From the NCBI RefSeq assembly GCF_036417845.1, contig NC_089985.1, positions 30,028,583 through 30,092,582 on the forward strand: DNA of 64,000 nucleotides. Reading direction: 5' to 3'. Shown piece after piece: positions 10,961-20,200 of this stretch (the first letter of the stretch is position 1; every line of letters begins with the position of its first letter). The DNA is from Apteryx mantelli. Lineage: Eukaryota > Chordata > Aves > Apterygiformes > Apterygidae. The translations under genes were made by a program, and so were the position numbers. Below the pieces are notes generated by a model. It saw only the letters and a program-made list of their open reading frames with translations, was not told the origin of the DNA and ran no database searches.

Positions 10961-12099
10961 CGGGCACTGCCGTGCCGGGAGTCCCCTCCCGCGCCGGCAC
11001 CCCCAGCCCCGCCACGGGGCCACGTCTCGCTGCCGCCGGGGTGCTCTCGCCCCGGGTGCCCTTGGCCAGCCATGCTGATCCGTTCCCAGGACACCTTCCC
11101 GGGGCTGCACCGCCCGCACCGGGGCCCCCGCGGGGTGCCCAGGGCCCCGCTCCGGGCTGGGAGTGCGTGCGGCGCGGGGAGGCCGCGCTGGCAGCGGTGA
11201 GCGTTCAGCAGGGCCGCGCGGGAGGCTCGAATAACAGTGAGCAAAACCCGTCTCGTAACGGTTATGGAAACTGGCCGCCTGCGCACAGCTCCAGCCTCGC
11301 CGGGGAGCGCGCGCCACTGCTGCCGGCACTTCCAGCCTCGCTGCTCGGCAGCGCGCCGGCGCCGCTCCCCCGGGCCCCGCTTTGGGAGGGTGCCGAAACC
11401 GGGCGGCAGGGCTGCTCCGGCAGGCGCCGGGCGGGCAGCGCCCTGCCTGCACCCGGCCACGCGGCTGCGTCCCCCGGGGAGCAGCCAAGCCAGACCCGTT
11501 CGGAGCGGCTGCCGGCACAGCTCGGCCCCCGGCGGGGCTGGGTTTTCTCCTTCCATCTGCACCCCCAGCTCGCCGCCTCCCGCGGGTGTCCTCAGCCCCC
11601 TGCGTGAACCCCCGCCGGGCTGGCGCTCCGGCGTTTCGCTCTGCCTGCCGCGGCGTTAGGCTGAAGCTGCCTTTCCCGCGTCAAGGCCGCGGTTGCAGCG
11701 GTGCCAGGCCGCCAGGTCGGGTCTTGGCGCACCGCGGCAGCTCCCCGGCGCCTCGGCTCACCCCTGCCAGGCTGCGTCCACCTCCGCGTCCCCCCCGTCC
11801 CAGCGACGCGGGCACCCAGCCCCGCCGCCTCACTCGCTCCCCTCCACGCCCTCCCGGGCAGCTGCGTCCCCCCTCCTGGGCGTTGCGGCACACTTCCCCC
11901 GGCATGCCAGGCTACCACGCTGCAGCAAATAATCATCTTCGTTATTGTGGTGCACCATCCGCACAAAATCGCCCCAGCGGGGGGTTTGCAGCCTCGCGTG
12001 GCCTGTTGGGGCAAGCAGCCGCTGCCCTGGAGGAAGAGCCGGTCCCCAGGGCCTGCCCTCGGCGCAGCCCTTCCCCCATGCCTCCCCTTTAACCGGCGC

Positions 12100-12215
12100 T
12101 TTCAGGAAATCTCCTGTGAGCGGGTTTTTAATCCATCTAGCGTGTGCCTGTTAATTCCTTATAAAGCAAGTTTTTAGTCAAAATGTCATGCAGTAATAAG
12201 TGAGATGCTGGAGAG
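12100..12215. promoter_or_regulatory. AT-rich island, putative regulatory element
   Basis: It contains GTTTTTAATCCATC, GTTAATTCCTTATAAAGC, AGTTTTTAGTCAAAATGTC and GCAGTAATAAGTGAG. The CTTATAAAG word is TATA-like, but there is no following start or donor to support a promoter. It is best read as an enhancer-like island. Confidence 0.35.
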
Positions 12216-12930
12216 GAATCCAGCGGTGCCCTGTCAGTGCAGTTGCCTGTGTCAGGCAGAGCTGGGCTCCTGCCCAAAACGGCCGCGGGTCTGTCTGATG
12301 GGGCCTGTCTGTGACACCGCACTGGCTGCCATCAGTTAGGTTTTTCCCTCATAGCTCTTTGCTGATACAGTCCCAAATGAACCACTCCACTGTTTTGCCT
12401 GAGCTCAGCGTCTGCCTAATTGGTCTTCTGCGTTTTTGGACCAGCCGTTTTTCCTTGCCATCCCAGCCCACATCGATACGGGATATATCTGATGGCTCTG
12501 CGTGTGCGTCATCTCTGCTCTGCTCACTGTCTCATGCCCCTGATAACTTTTAAATCCATCAGCTGATTTCAACTGTATTTGACAGAGAGACAGAGATCTG
12601 AAAAAGAATTAATTTTCTATGAGTTTTGGGAACTGAGGAGTGAAGGTAGAGGAAAAATGCTCCAGGGAACTGCTGCAGCACATGCTCTTGCACTACTAGA
12701 CCCTGGAGAATCAACCTGGGACTGACACCAGCTATGTCCCAACCACGGCGAACGCTTCCCTCAGTGCTTTCGTCTGATCCCATCTCCACCAGGAGACCCA
12801 GCTCCGCGGGAAAGCAGGTCACTGCCTCTGGCACACGTGGACTCACCTGTCTCAATAGCGAGGCAGCTCTGGCCAGTCTCCAGGCTTTGGGCCGTTCTCC
12901 ATTTTTCCATCATTGCTCCCTTTGCTGACC
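12216..12930. other. Lower-GC intergenic stretch, nothing assigned
   Basis: A mixed-composition segment with AT-richer text to about 12,640 and then rising GC. It may include a very old repeat, but no family signature is clear. I see no credible exon or RNA gene in it. Confidence 0.3.
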
Positions 12931-13804
12931 CACCGGCAGCACCGGGAAAGGGAGCGATGCTGCAGCTCCGTTGGCACACAGACCGGGAGCTGTGCCGGGA
13001 GGTGTCACCAGCCTCCACGGCAAGCCCCTGGCCCCAAGCCGGGGCCGACTCAGCGCCACGGCCCTGCCGTGCCGTGGGCTGCGGGCCCCGGTGGCCGGCG
13101 TGAGCGTGCGGGAGGCGAGGGGGCACCCGGGGGCCCCTGGGCTCGAGGACGCTGGGTTTGCGATAGCGCGAGCATTTCCATGGCAACAGCCTGCGGCAGC
13201 GCGAGCGCTGCTCTGCGGTTTCAGCGCAAAGTCCGGCTCCCCGCCATGGGGCCGGGCTGGCTCCCCCCAGCTCATCCCTATAAACATGTTTCTCCTGGAA
13301 CGAGCCAGGCACGGTGTCGGCACCGGTGGTGGGAAAGGTGTCTCGCAGTCTGGTGCGAGGGGCTGCCGGCTTTGCCCGAGCTGTGCCGTGGTGAGCCCCT
13401 GCGGGGCAGGCAGTCGGCATGCGGGAGCCGGAGACGCGGCCCCCGTGCCGGGGTGCCCCAAACCCTCGCGCCGGCGCCCAGGGAAGGAGCTGCTCGGGAG
13501 AGCCGCGGCATAGTGAGCGCTGCAGCTCCGCCGCCAGCACCAAGCAGCAGTTCAGTGCCACCGGAAAGCCCATCGGGGATGCGGGCTCGCGTCCTGGCGC
13601 GAGCATCGCGGAGCGACCGCACGAAGCCTTCGGGTCCCGGCAGGCTCGCCGTGGGCGCGGGGGCTTCGCGGCGGCGGGGCCGAGCGGGCGCCAGGAGGGA
13701 GGGCAGGGGAGGCGCGTGCGGCACGCGAGCGCGGAGCCTTGCTCCGATACCCAGCACGCCTGTTGCTCGGCGAGAGCTGCCAGGAAGAATGGAGTGGGCA
13801 CTTA

Positions 13805-13985
13805 ATCTCCCCCTATAAGTTTAATTAATGGGCTGCAGTGCTCATTCTGTGCTGCTGCCTTAATTGGTACAAGCTGCAAACGCTGTGGAGCCTGGAAAAA
13901 AAAACATTTGGAAATGAAAAATATATTAAGCAGGAAACAGATCAATGGCTCTTAATGAAGCTGATTCGGGGCTGCCGGTCATTGA
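13805..13985. promoter_or_regulatory. AT-rich island, putative enhancer
   Basis: It carries CCTATAAGTTTAATTAATGG, GCCTTAATTGG, an A9 run, ACATTTGGAAATG, AAATATATTAAGC, GATCAATGG and CTTAATGAAGC. At roughly 180 bp it has abrupt GC borders on both sides. Multiple TAAT/ATTA cores suggest homeodomain input. Inference only. Confidence 0.45.
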
Positions 13986-14228
13986 GGGGCTGGGGCCCGG
14001 GAGACACCACCATCTCGCGGACTCGGCTGCGCAGCTCGGGGTGGCCGGGGTGGTGGGCGCAGCCGGGCCCCCACCATGGCGGCTCTGACGAGCAGCCTGG
14101 GATGGGGGCAGCTGCCGTGCTCCTGTCTCGGGGGCAGCATCGTGGGTCCTGGGGGGTCGGTACCCGATCTGTATGGGGTCGTGGGGCGCTTCCCATGGGT
14201 CACTGGGGGGCAGCCTGATGTTGCCCTT

Positions 14229-14445
14229 GCACAGCTGGAAGGGCCATGCTGCACAGCTGGAGAGCCCACCCCCAAACAGCTGGAGAGCCCCAAGCATGGC
14301 TGGAAGATGCACCTGGCACAGCTGGAAGGCTCATTCGTGCACAGCTGGGTAGACCCTCCCCCAGACCAGATGGAAGGCTCACCCCCTGCACATCTGTACA
14401 GCCCCAGCACAGCTGGAGAGCCCTCCACAACCACAGCCAGCTGAG
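14229..14445. repeat. Degenerate minisatellite built on CACAGCTGGAGAGCCC
   Basis: Irregular repeats of 20-65 bp spacing share the core CACAGCTGGA. Seven CAGCTG E-box hexamers occur, starting at 14232, 14254, 14277, 14319, 14342, 14410 and 14438. Several open frames through the array are by-products of the repeat. Confidence 0.75.
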
Positions 14446-14629
14446 GTGGGGTGCCCAGTGCCGGCACCAAGACCCCCAACCCTGCTGGGGGCCGGGCACT
14501 GGGGTGGGCAGCGGGGGGCTGTGGGCAGCACAGGGCTTGTTTTATGGTGTTGATTTAATGTGAGTGTTTGCCTTTACATGGGGTGGGGGGGAGCCGGGGC
14601 TGATTTGCATGAGGGGGATGGAGGGGGAC

Positions 14630-14755
14630 GGCGGCGCTTTGATAAGGGCTGTAATTGCCTCCGCTGTGCACAGAACATTAGCTGCGCTTCCCAGATATTT
14701 ACACAGGGGAAAACAAAGTCATAACTCACCAAATAAATAATCTCCCAGGCGCGGT
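14630..14755. promoter_or_regulatory. AT-rich island, putative enhancer
   Basis: It contains GCTTTGATAAGGGCTG (TCF/LEF-like CTTTGAT plus GATA-like), GTAATTGCC, GAACATTAGCTGC, GATATTTACACAGGGG, AAACAAAGTC (SOX/FOX-like) and AAATAAATAATC. The motif variety in about 120 bp is typical of a developmental enhancer. Conservation is untested. Confidence 0.42.
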
Positions 14756-15169
14756 GCTCAGAAACCAAGTGTCCCCCCCCCACACGGGCGCAGCAGCCCC
14801 AGGCGTCCTCCACCTCCCCGCGGGGCGCAGCGCCCGCCGGCCACGCGGGTCCCGGCAAGCCAGGGGGCATTTGCAGGTGCAGACACAGAGCCTCCGTGGG
14901 GCAGAGCCCTGCGCCCCGCGCCGGCACCAAGCGGGGCCCAGGTGAGAGGGCCCAGGGCGCTGAGGATCCGGGAGGGAGAGGGTCCCGCCGCCCGGCCCTG
15001 GCGATGGCCACTGATGGGGCTGTGCACTGCGTCCCTCCCCACCAAACCACTCCATGGAGGGGAGGGCATAAAGGGGCAAGATCTGCCGATCTGCGGGGTG
15101 GGATCTCTCCTCCTGCCCGAGCGGGGCCAGGGCACTGCGAGGGAAGCCGGGGTCCCGGCATCGGCCCGT

Positions 15170-15310
15170 TGCACGTTATGTATTTCAGTCAATATTTGGC
15201 ATTAAGCTTTGTCCTACATGACAGAGCATTAACAAATTAGCACGGCATGGTATCAATAGCTCCAGACTGTGTAGATTAAAATCTGCTTAACTGATAGATC
15301 CCAACAAAAA
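15170..15310. promoter_or_regulatory. AT-rich island, putative enhancer
   Basis: The stretch contains GTTATGTATTTCAGTC, AATATTTGGCATTAAGC, GAGCATTAACAAATTAGC, ATCAATAGC and GTAGATTAAAATCTGC. It drops into GC-rich DNA on both sides. It is a good-looking non-coding element; its target is unknown. Confidence 0.42.
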
Positions 15311-15780
15311 ACTGCAAATGAGGCATCGTGGCCGTGAGGGAGGTTCCCGCGACCTGCAGCGCCGTCTCTCCTGCAGGCCTTCGGCACAGTCCACAGAGGA
15401 ATAAAGCCTGTCACAGGCAGTGTTGCAGAGGAGCGGGAGGCTGGAAAGGGGTGTGCAACAGCCACCTCTGCAGGGCCCACGTGAACAGCAGGGCACTGCA
15501 GCACGTCTGCCCCACGGGACCAAAGCAAGAGGGGCACTGACGCTGGAAACATCACGAGGTGCTTCCTGGGCCACGCCGGGGTGACGTGGTCCCCGCCGGT
15601 GCACGTGCCGGGTGTCCAAGGGGGGAGGACACTGCCATAGCCTCCTGCTGAGTAACTGGGGAAGAGCGGCCGGAGTGCTGGGGGGCCGGGAAAGCCTCCC
15701 CACGAGGGAGCGGGGTTTTTCTCCAGCAAGGACATGGTCACGGCATACAGCTATTGACCCAGAGATTTTTGGAAAGAAGA

Positions 15781-15890
15781 GGTATCTTTAGCCAGGTGGC
15801 AAAAGGCAGAGCAACATCCAAGGGATGGAGGCTTGCAGCTAGGCAAATTCAGACTGGAAATGAAATGCAGATTTTTAACTGCGAGGGGAC
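15781..15890 (+). mobile_element. CR1/L3-like LINE 3' fragment, sense
   Basis: This is a short piece of the C-terminal end of a CR1/L3 ORF2 in the plus direction. The legible blocks are AGGGATGGAGGCTTGCAGC, CTAGGCAAATTCAGACTGG, AAATGAAATGCAG and ATTTTTAACTGCGAG. It translates roughly to GWRLAARQIQTGNEMQIFN, which resembles the CR1-type GWKL-x-DKF-x-LEI segment. It is truncated on both sides. A fragment of the same part of the element recurs at about 48.3 kb. Confidence 0.7.
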
Positions 15891-16084
15891 GGAGCTGCTG
15901 AGTGAGTGTGGCGAATGCTGCAAGCAGCCTCCGGACCAGCTCTCGCCACGCTGCAGCCCGGCACAGCTCGGCCCCAGCCCAGGGGCACGGGTTGGGGGGG
16001 GAGAGCGGCTGCTCCTTGCCCCAGGGCTGCCTGGCTTGCTCGGCTACCGGCTCGGGTCTGCTGGGAGCACTTTGCCTTCCTGCT

Positions 16085-16270
16085 GCTAAATCCCAGCCCC
16101 ACTAATGTGATTGCTAACAGCACGCGGCCCCTAATGGGTAAAGTACACTGTAGCCTGCCTGCCTGCCTGGGACAAATTGCAAATCTCATTACGGGGTCGT
16201 GTCCAGATTTTTAACATGGTAATAGCGCCCCAGCTCAATTACACGTTTGGCACGCTCCCCTGATGGTCCT
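16085..16270. promoter_or_regulatory. AT-rich island, putative enhancer
   Basis: It includes CACTAATGTGATTGC, CCCTAATGGG, CAAATTGCAAATC, CTCATTACGG, GATTTTTAACATGG, GGTAATAGCG and CTCAATTACACG. Several TAAT/ATTA cores and an ATTGCAAAT-like word are present. It is read as enhancer-like on motif density. Confidence 0.4.
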
Positions 16271-16719
16271 CAAGAAAGAGCTTGAGCAGCTGCACTCCGC
16301 CGTCCCCTGGGGCAGCAGCCGGGGTTCCCGGGCTTTGCTCTGGGGGCAGATCTGGCCCTTTGCAGTGCCTCGGGGGTGGCAGAGCTGCCCTTGGCCTCAA
16401 GCAAGCGTGCACCAGCTGTGCCACCCCACGCATCCCCTGATCCACGGGGCCCCGAGCAGCCCAGGCGGGATGCACCGCCAGGAAGGTCCTGCCGCAGTGG
16501 GAGAGCTGGGGAGAGTCCTGCCCCAGCCGAGGGGATCCCGCACGGCGGCCACCCAGGGAAGCGCCCCGGGGTTTTGTGTCCCCTGACGCCTTGCGCTAAT
16601 TCCAGTGCCAGGAAAAGGCTAACGAAATCGTGGCCTGGATTTGTTTCCCTCCCGCCATGCAGGGGCACTCGGCTCCTGCCAGGCCGCAGTGTTGCTCCTG
16701 GTCGGACACACACAGCTGC

Positions 16720-16860
16720 TCCTTGAGGAATTGAGTTAGAAAAAGAGGAAAAAAAGGGATAAATAATTGAAAATGTGAAATCCTTTGCACCTGTTTAGTG
16801 CTTTGCACTTTCAAAGCCTGGCGCACCCGTTAACTAATGAACCACATCAAACGCGCTCTT
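16720..16860. promoter_or_regulatory. AT-rich island, putative regulatory element
   Basis: An A-rich stretch (GAAAAAGAGGAAAAAAAGGG) is followed by GATAAATAATTG, CTTTGCACC, GCTTTGCACTTTCAAAGCC and CGTTAACTAATGAACC. The edges are sharp. Evidence is compositional. Confidence 0.35.
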
Positions 16861-17144
16861 GCCTTGCATCCCGCCAGCCTCTCTGTTTGCTACCAGCTAT
16901 TCCTGACCTGCCGGCCCGGCCGTCTCCCACCATTCCCAGGCCTGCTGGCGCGCTGCCCTCCCTCCGCCGCCCTGAGCGAGGTGGCCGGGGCTGGGGCCAG
17001 GGCTCTGTGCTGGCCATGGCCGGGAGGCAGCCGGGAGGCAGCCGGCCCCGTGCAGCACCCAGGTGCCGGCGCCCTCGCGGTGACTCATCTCTTCCCATGC
17101 GAAATGCTCAGCCGTGGGCTTCGGCTCCTCGCTGTTTCCATTGC

Positions 17145-17285
17145 CGGGTGAATTATTAGCAAATCTTGTAGCAGAGGGATTGTGAGACTGTCACGTTGTG
17201 GTTGTCATTATGTATTCATTTTCTCGGCATCTTTTGCAAGCTTTAGAGCACATTACGGAGTGGAGACCACGTAAGTACAGGGATC
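17145..17285. promoter_or_regulatory. AT-rich island, putative enhancer
   Basis: It contains GGTGAATTATTAGC, AAATCTTGTAGC, GTCACGTTGTGGTTGTC (runt-like TGTGGTT), ATTATGTATTCATTTTC and GAGCACATTACGG. It sits between GC-rich flanks. A candidate conserved element. Confidence 0.4.
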
Positions 17286-18074
17286 ATTTTGCTTCTCCCA
17301 CCTCTGAAAAGCAACCGCCCTGGAGTAGGGTGTAATAGCTGTTTAGCAACATGCAGCCATGTTACTCAGTGGATGATGGACAGGAGGAGAGGAATCCCAC
17401 AGCCACCTAAAGGTAAAGGATGCGTAAGTTGGAATTACTCAGATCAAGTATTTAACCACTTCGGCTCTTGCAGAGCATGCCCCAGCGCGGCTGATGCCTG
17501 CCAGCAGCGCCGGTGCGAAGCGCCCGGGCGCGTAATAGAAACCGTGACCCTGCACGGGAAACGTCCCTGCTCTGCGGGGCAGTGGGATGTTGGAGGTCTC
17601 TGCCTGCATTTAAACAAGCTGGTGGGGGAGCACAGGCCAGAGAGCCGAGCAGCTTGGAAAGGATCACGGACACCCCAGTAACAACCCATGTGGGTGGTCT
17701 GTGCCCTGGCGTGCAGAGGGGCTCTCCCAGGAATGCGGCTAATAATCCCGCTTTGTCCGGAGGCGTCCGTGCCTGGTGCATGCAACCCCAGCCCCTGGGA
17801 ACCTGCAGCCTGTGCCAGCGCTTGCCCCGGCTCCCTCCGCCCTGCTAGACCCCTCCGTGCTCTGCAAAGCCCCGTTCCCCAAATCCCGCTCTCATCGCAC
17901 CCGGCCCAGAGAGACCCCTCACCGCGGGCGCTCGGTGGTGACTGCGCCCCTCTGCTCTCTGCATGCAGGGCGGCAGGAGCCGGCAGTACCGGGCCGTACA
18001 GGCAGCCCCCGGAGTGCGCCTGCTCCCCGCGGGCCAGCAGGAAACACGGGATCTATTCGAAGCAAAGAGGTGTT

Positions 18075-18280
18075 TTCAGAGGACTGAAATTAATAACACA
18101 AACTCTAATTTAAAATTATATTAGGCTATCAATTACTCCCTGAGCGTCCAAGGGCTCTGCTGGCAGCATCAAATTGCCAGCTGTGATAAATGGTTTTATT
18201 GGAATTTCATAAGGTCTGAGTTATTTGTAGATAGGAAATTTTTGTAGATTAATTAAAATTTGTAACAAGCGAGAGCGGTT
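18075..18280. promoter_or_regulatory. AT-rich island with PBX-HOX-like site, putative enhancer
   Basis: Over about 200 bp it carries GAAATTAATAACAC, TCTAATTTAAAATTATA, TATCAATTACTCCC, CAAATTGCCAGC, a PBX-HOX-type TGATAAATGG at 18184-18193, a posterior-HOX-like TTTTATTGG directly after it, and GATTAATTAAAATTTG. It is the longest and most AT-rich island in the left block. This strongly resembles a highly conserved developmental enhancer. HOX/PBX involvement is inferred from motifs. Confidence 0.5.
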
Positions 18281-19914
18281 AGCCACCACCCCTCTCTCCG
18301 CGGGCCGGGGCTGGGGTCTGTGCTGTCCCAGCGGCAGGCTTCGTGCCTCGGGGTGGGTGGCGCGCTCCGTGGAGGAAGGCTCCGAGACTTTGTGTCTCCC
18401 CGGTGCGGGAACTGGGGCCAGGCACAGAGGCAGCTTGACTCCTCCACGGGCACCTGGAGCAGTGCAGCCGGGAATGACCCTGAAACACGTCCCCGGCTCG
18501 TCCCCGGAGCCGCAGCAGAGGCGGCTTCGCGGCGAGAAGTGCTGCTTGCCCCACGGCCACGGATGCTCTGCGCGCTGCCGGGCAGGCGGCGTTCGAGGCT
18601 CCCGAGGGCTGCGGGCATTAGTCACTCCCATGCCCCGGTTCCCGCTCCACGTGGCTACAAGCCCTCACTGCCCTCGGCGCCAGCATTTGCAGCTCGGAGC
18701 CGGCGGGCAGTGGCGTGGAGATGGGCGAGGGTTCCCGCAGCACGGGCGAGGGCTCCTGCGCGCACTGCCTGGGAAAGGACTTTGATCTGCTGATCGACCC
18801 CAAAGAGCACATGCGGAGCCTCAGGAGCCTGGTTTCCTGCCCCAGCCCCTGTTCCCACCGCTCTCGGTGTGGCAGCGCACCTGATCCCGCATGCAGCGGG
18901 CGCCCCAGGGCTCCAGGTGAGCAGGTGGGAGGCGCCGCGCGGGCGCCGCCGCCGCGGGAGCCCCGGGGCGAATCCCTGCGACCCATCCGCCGGCTCTCCC
19001 GCTCCCTGAGCACCTCCCTCCGCAGCAGCACAGCGCAGGCTGGAGCAGGGGGGCAAGTGCAGCAGGGGGATGACGGCGTGGCCCCCTGCCCTGGCTCCCC
19101 CCTCCCCGGGCAGCTTCCAGTGGCTGCCGCAAGCCTGGTGCACGGCCCCAGCCCGCGCCGTGGCCCAGCTCCCCAGGGCCGCCCCGCCGCGCCGCTGCCT
19201 CCCTGGGCGCGGGGCGAGGATCCCGCGTGGCTCCCTGGCCGGCGCTGCCCGGTCGGACGGATGGATATCCTTCCCCAGCCTAATGGAGACCGAGCACCCC
19301 CACTCGAAGGCTGAGAGAGACGAAGGTGTTGCTGCCCTCCAGCACCAGCGACACGCCGATGACCAAAAATCCATCACTGCGCTTTGGAGGCAGCTTGGCT
19401 CCGACGGCAGGGCGGCAGGGCTTTCCTGCAGGCACGGCACAGCGCATTTTCATTTTACAAGGTCAAGCGACATCTGCGGTGGCGAATCGGCCCCGTGGCC
19501 AAGCAGGCACTGATGTGAATGATAATATTCAGTACAAATAAAATAGAGATTTCTGGAGGCCACAGCCAGTCTGCCAACAAAGGGGGGAGAAAGTTCGGTT
19601 CCTGCGTCTCCCCGTGCCCGGGAGGAGGACTGGGACCAGCCCCGCACCCTGCCCGTCCCGCCGGCACCACTCATGGCTCGGCCTCCGAAATGCAAGGACA
19701 CGAGGAGCTGCCAGGGGAGCTGGGGAGCAAAAATGCACCGTGTCTCCAGAAACCCCAGGAAGTGGGGGAAGAGAAATCATTTGCATTTGGCAAATTGTCT
19801 GAGTCGTATATTAAAAACAGAGCGGCTGGAAGATTGCAATGTGCTAGGCTTTAGCCAGCGCGTTTTCTGCACAGGAGCATCCAGCCTCATTTGTTGTATT
19901 AGAGTTCTTCTAAT

Positions 19915-20200
19915 ATTTCAGTAAGGAGTGGGTAGAAGAAAAGCCACTTGACATAGTTTATTCAGATTTTCAAAAGGCCTTTTGACGAGATCCAGCACAG
20001 GAGGGTACTATAGAAATTATGCTGTCGTGGAGCGAGACGCGAAGTATTGCCACGGATCAAAGGCTCGCTGCGAGACAGACGGCAGAGGAGGGATCAGTGG
20101 GCGGTTGTTGTCCCCAGGAAGGGCGGCAGCGGGCTCTTCCAGGCTCCGTAACGGGTCCCACGTCGTTTAGGAATAATCTGGAGAGAAGGAGGCGGCGGCG
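19915..20200 (+). mobile_element. CR1/L3-like LINE fragment, sense, RT domain
   Basis: The frame from about 19,950 reads LDIVYSDFQKAF and then a stop. This matches the CR1/L2-type reverse-transcriptase motif with consensus near VYLDFSKAFD. It is followed by a decayed continuation (GATCCAGCACAGGAGGG, then CAGTGGGCGGTTGTTG, then GGAATAATCTGGAGAGAAGG) in the order expected for the next part of the RT domain. The copy is broken by stops and indels and is inactive. Confidence 0.78.

Noticed and set aside
12154-12165. TATA-like CCTTATAAAGC
   Set aside because: No downstream start, donor or CpG context. It lies in an AT-rich island where such words are expected.
12761-13801. 346-codon minus-strand frame
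   Set aside because: Low-complexity GC-rich composition, no domain, with overlapping long frames on the other strand.
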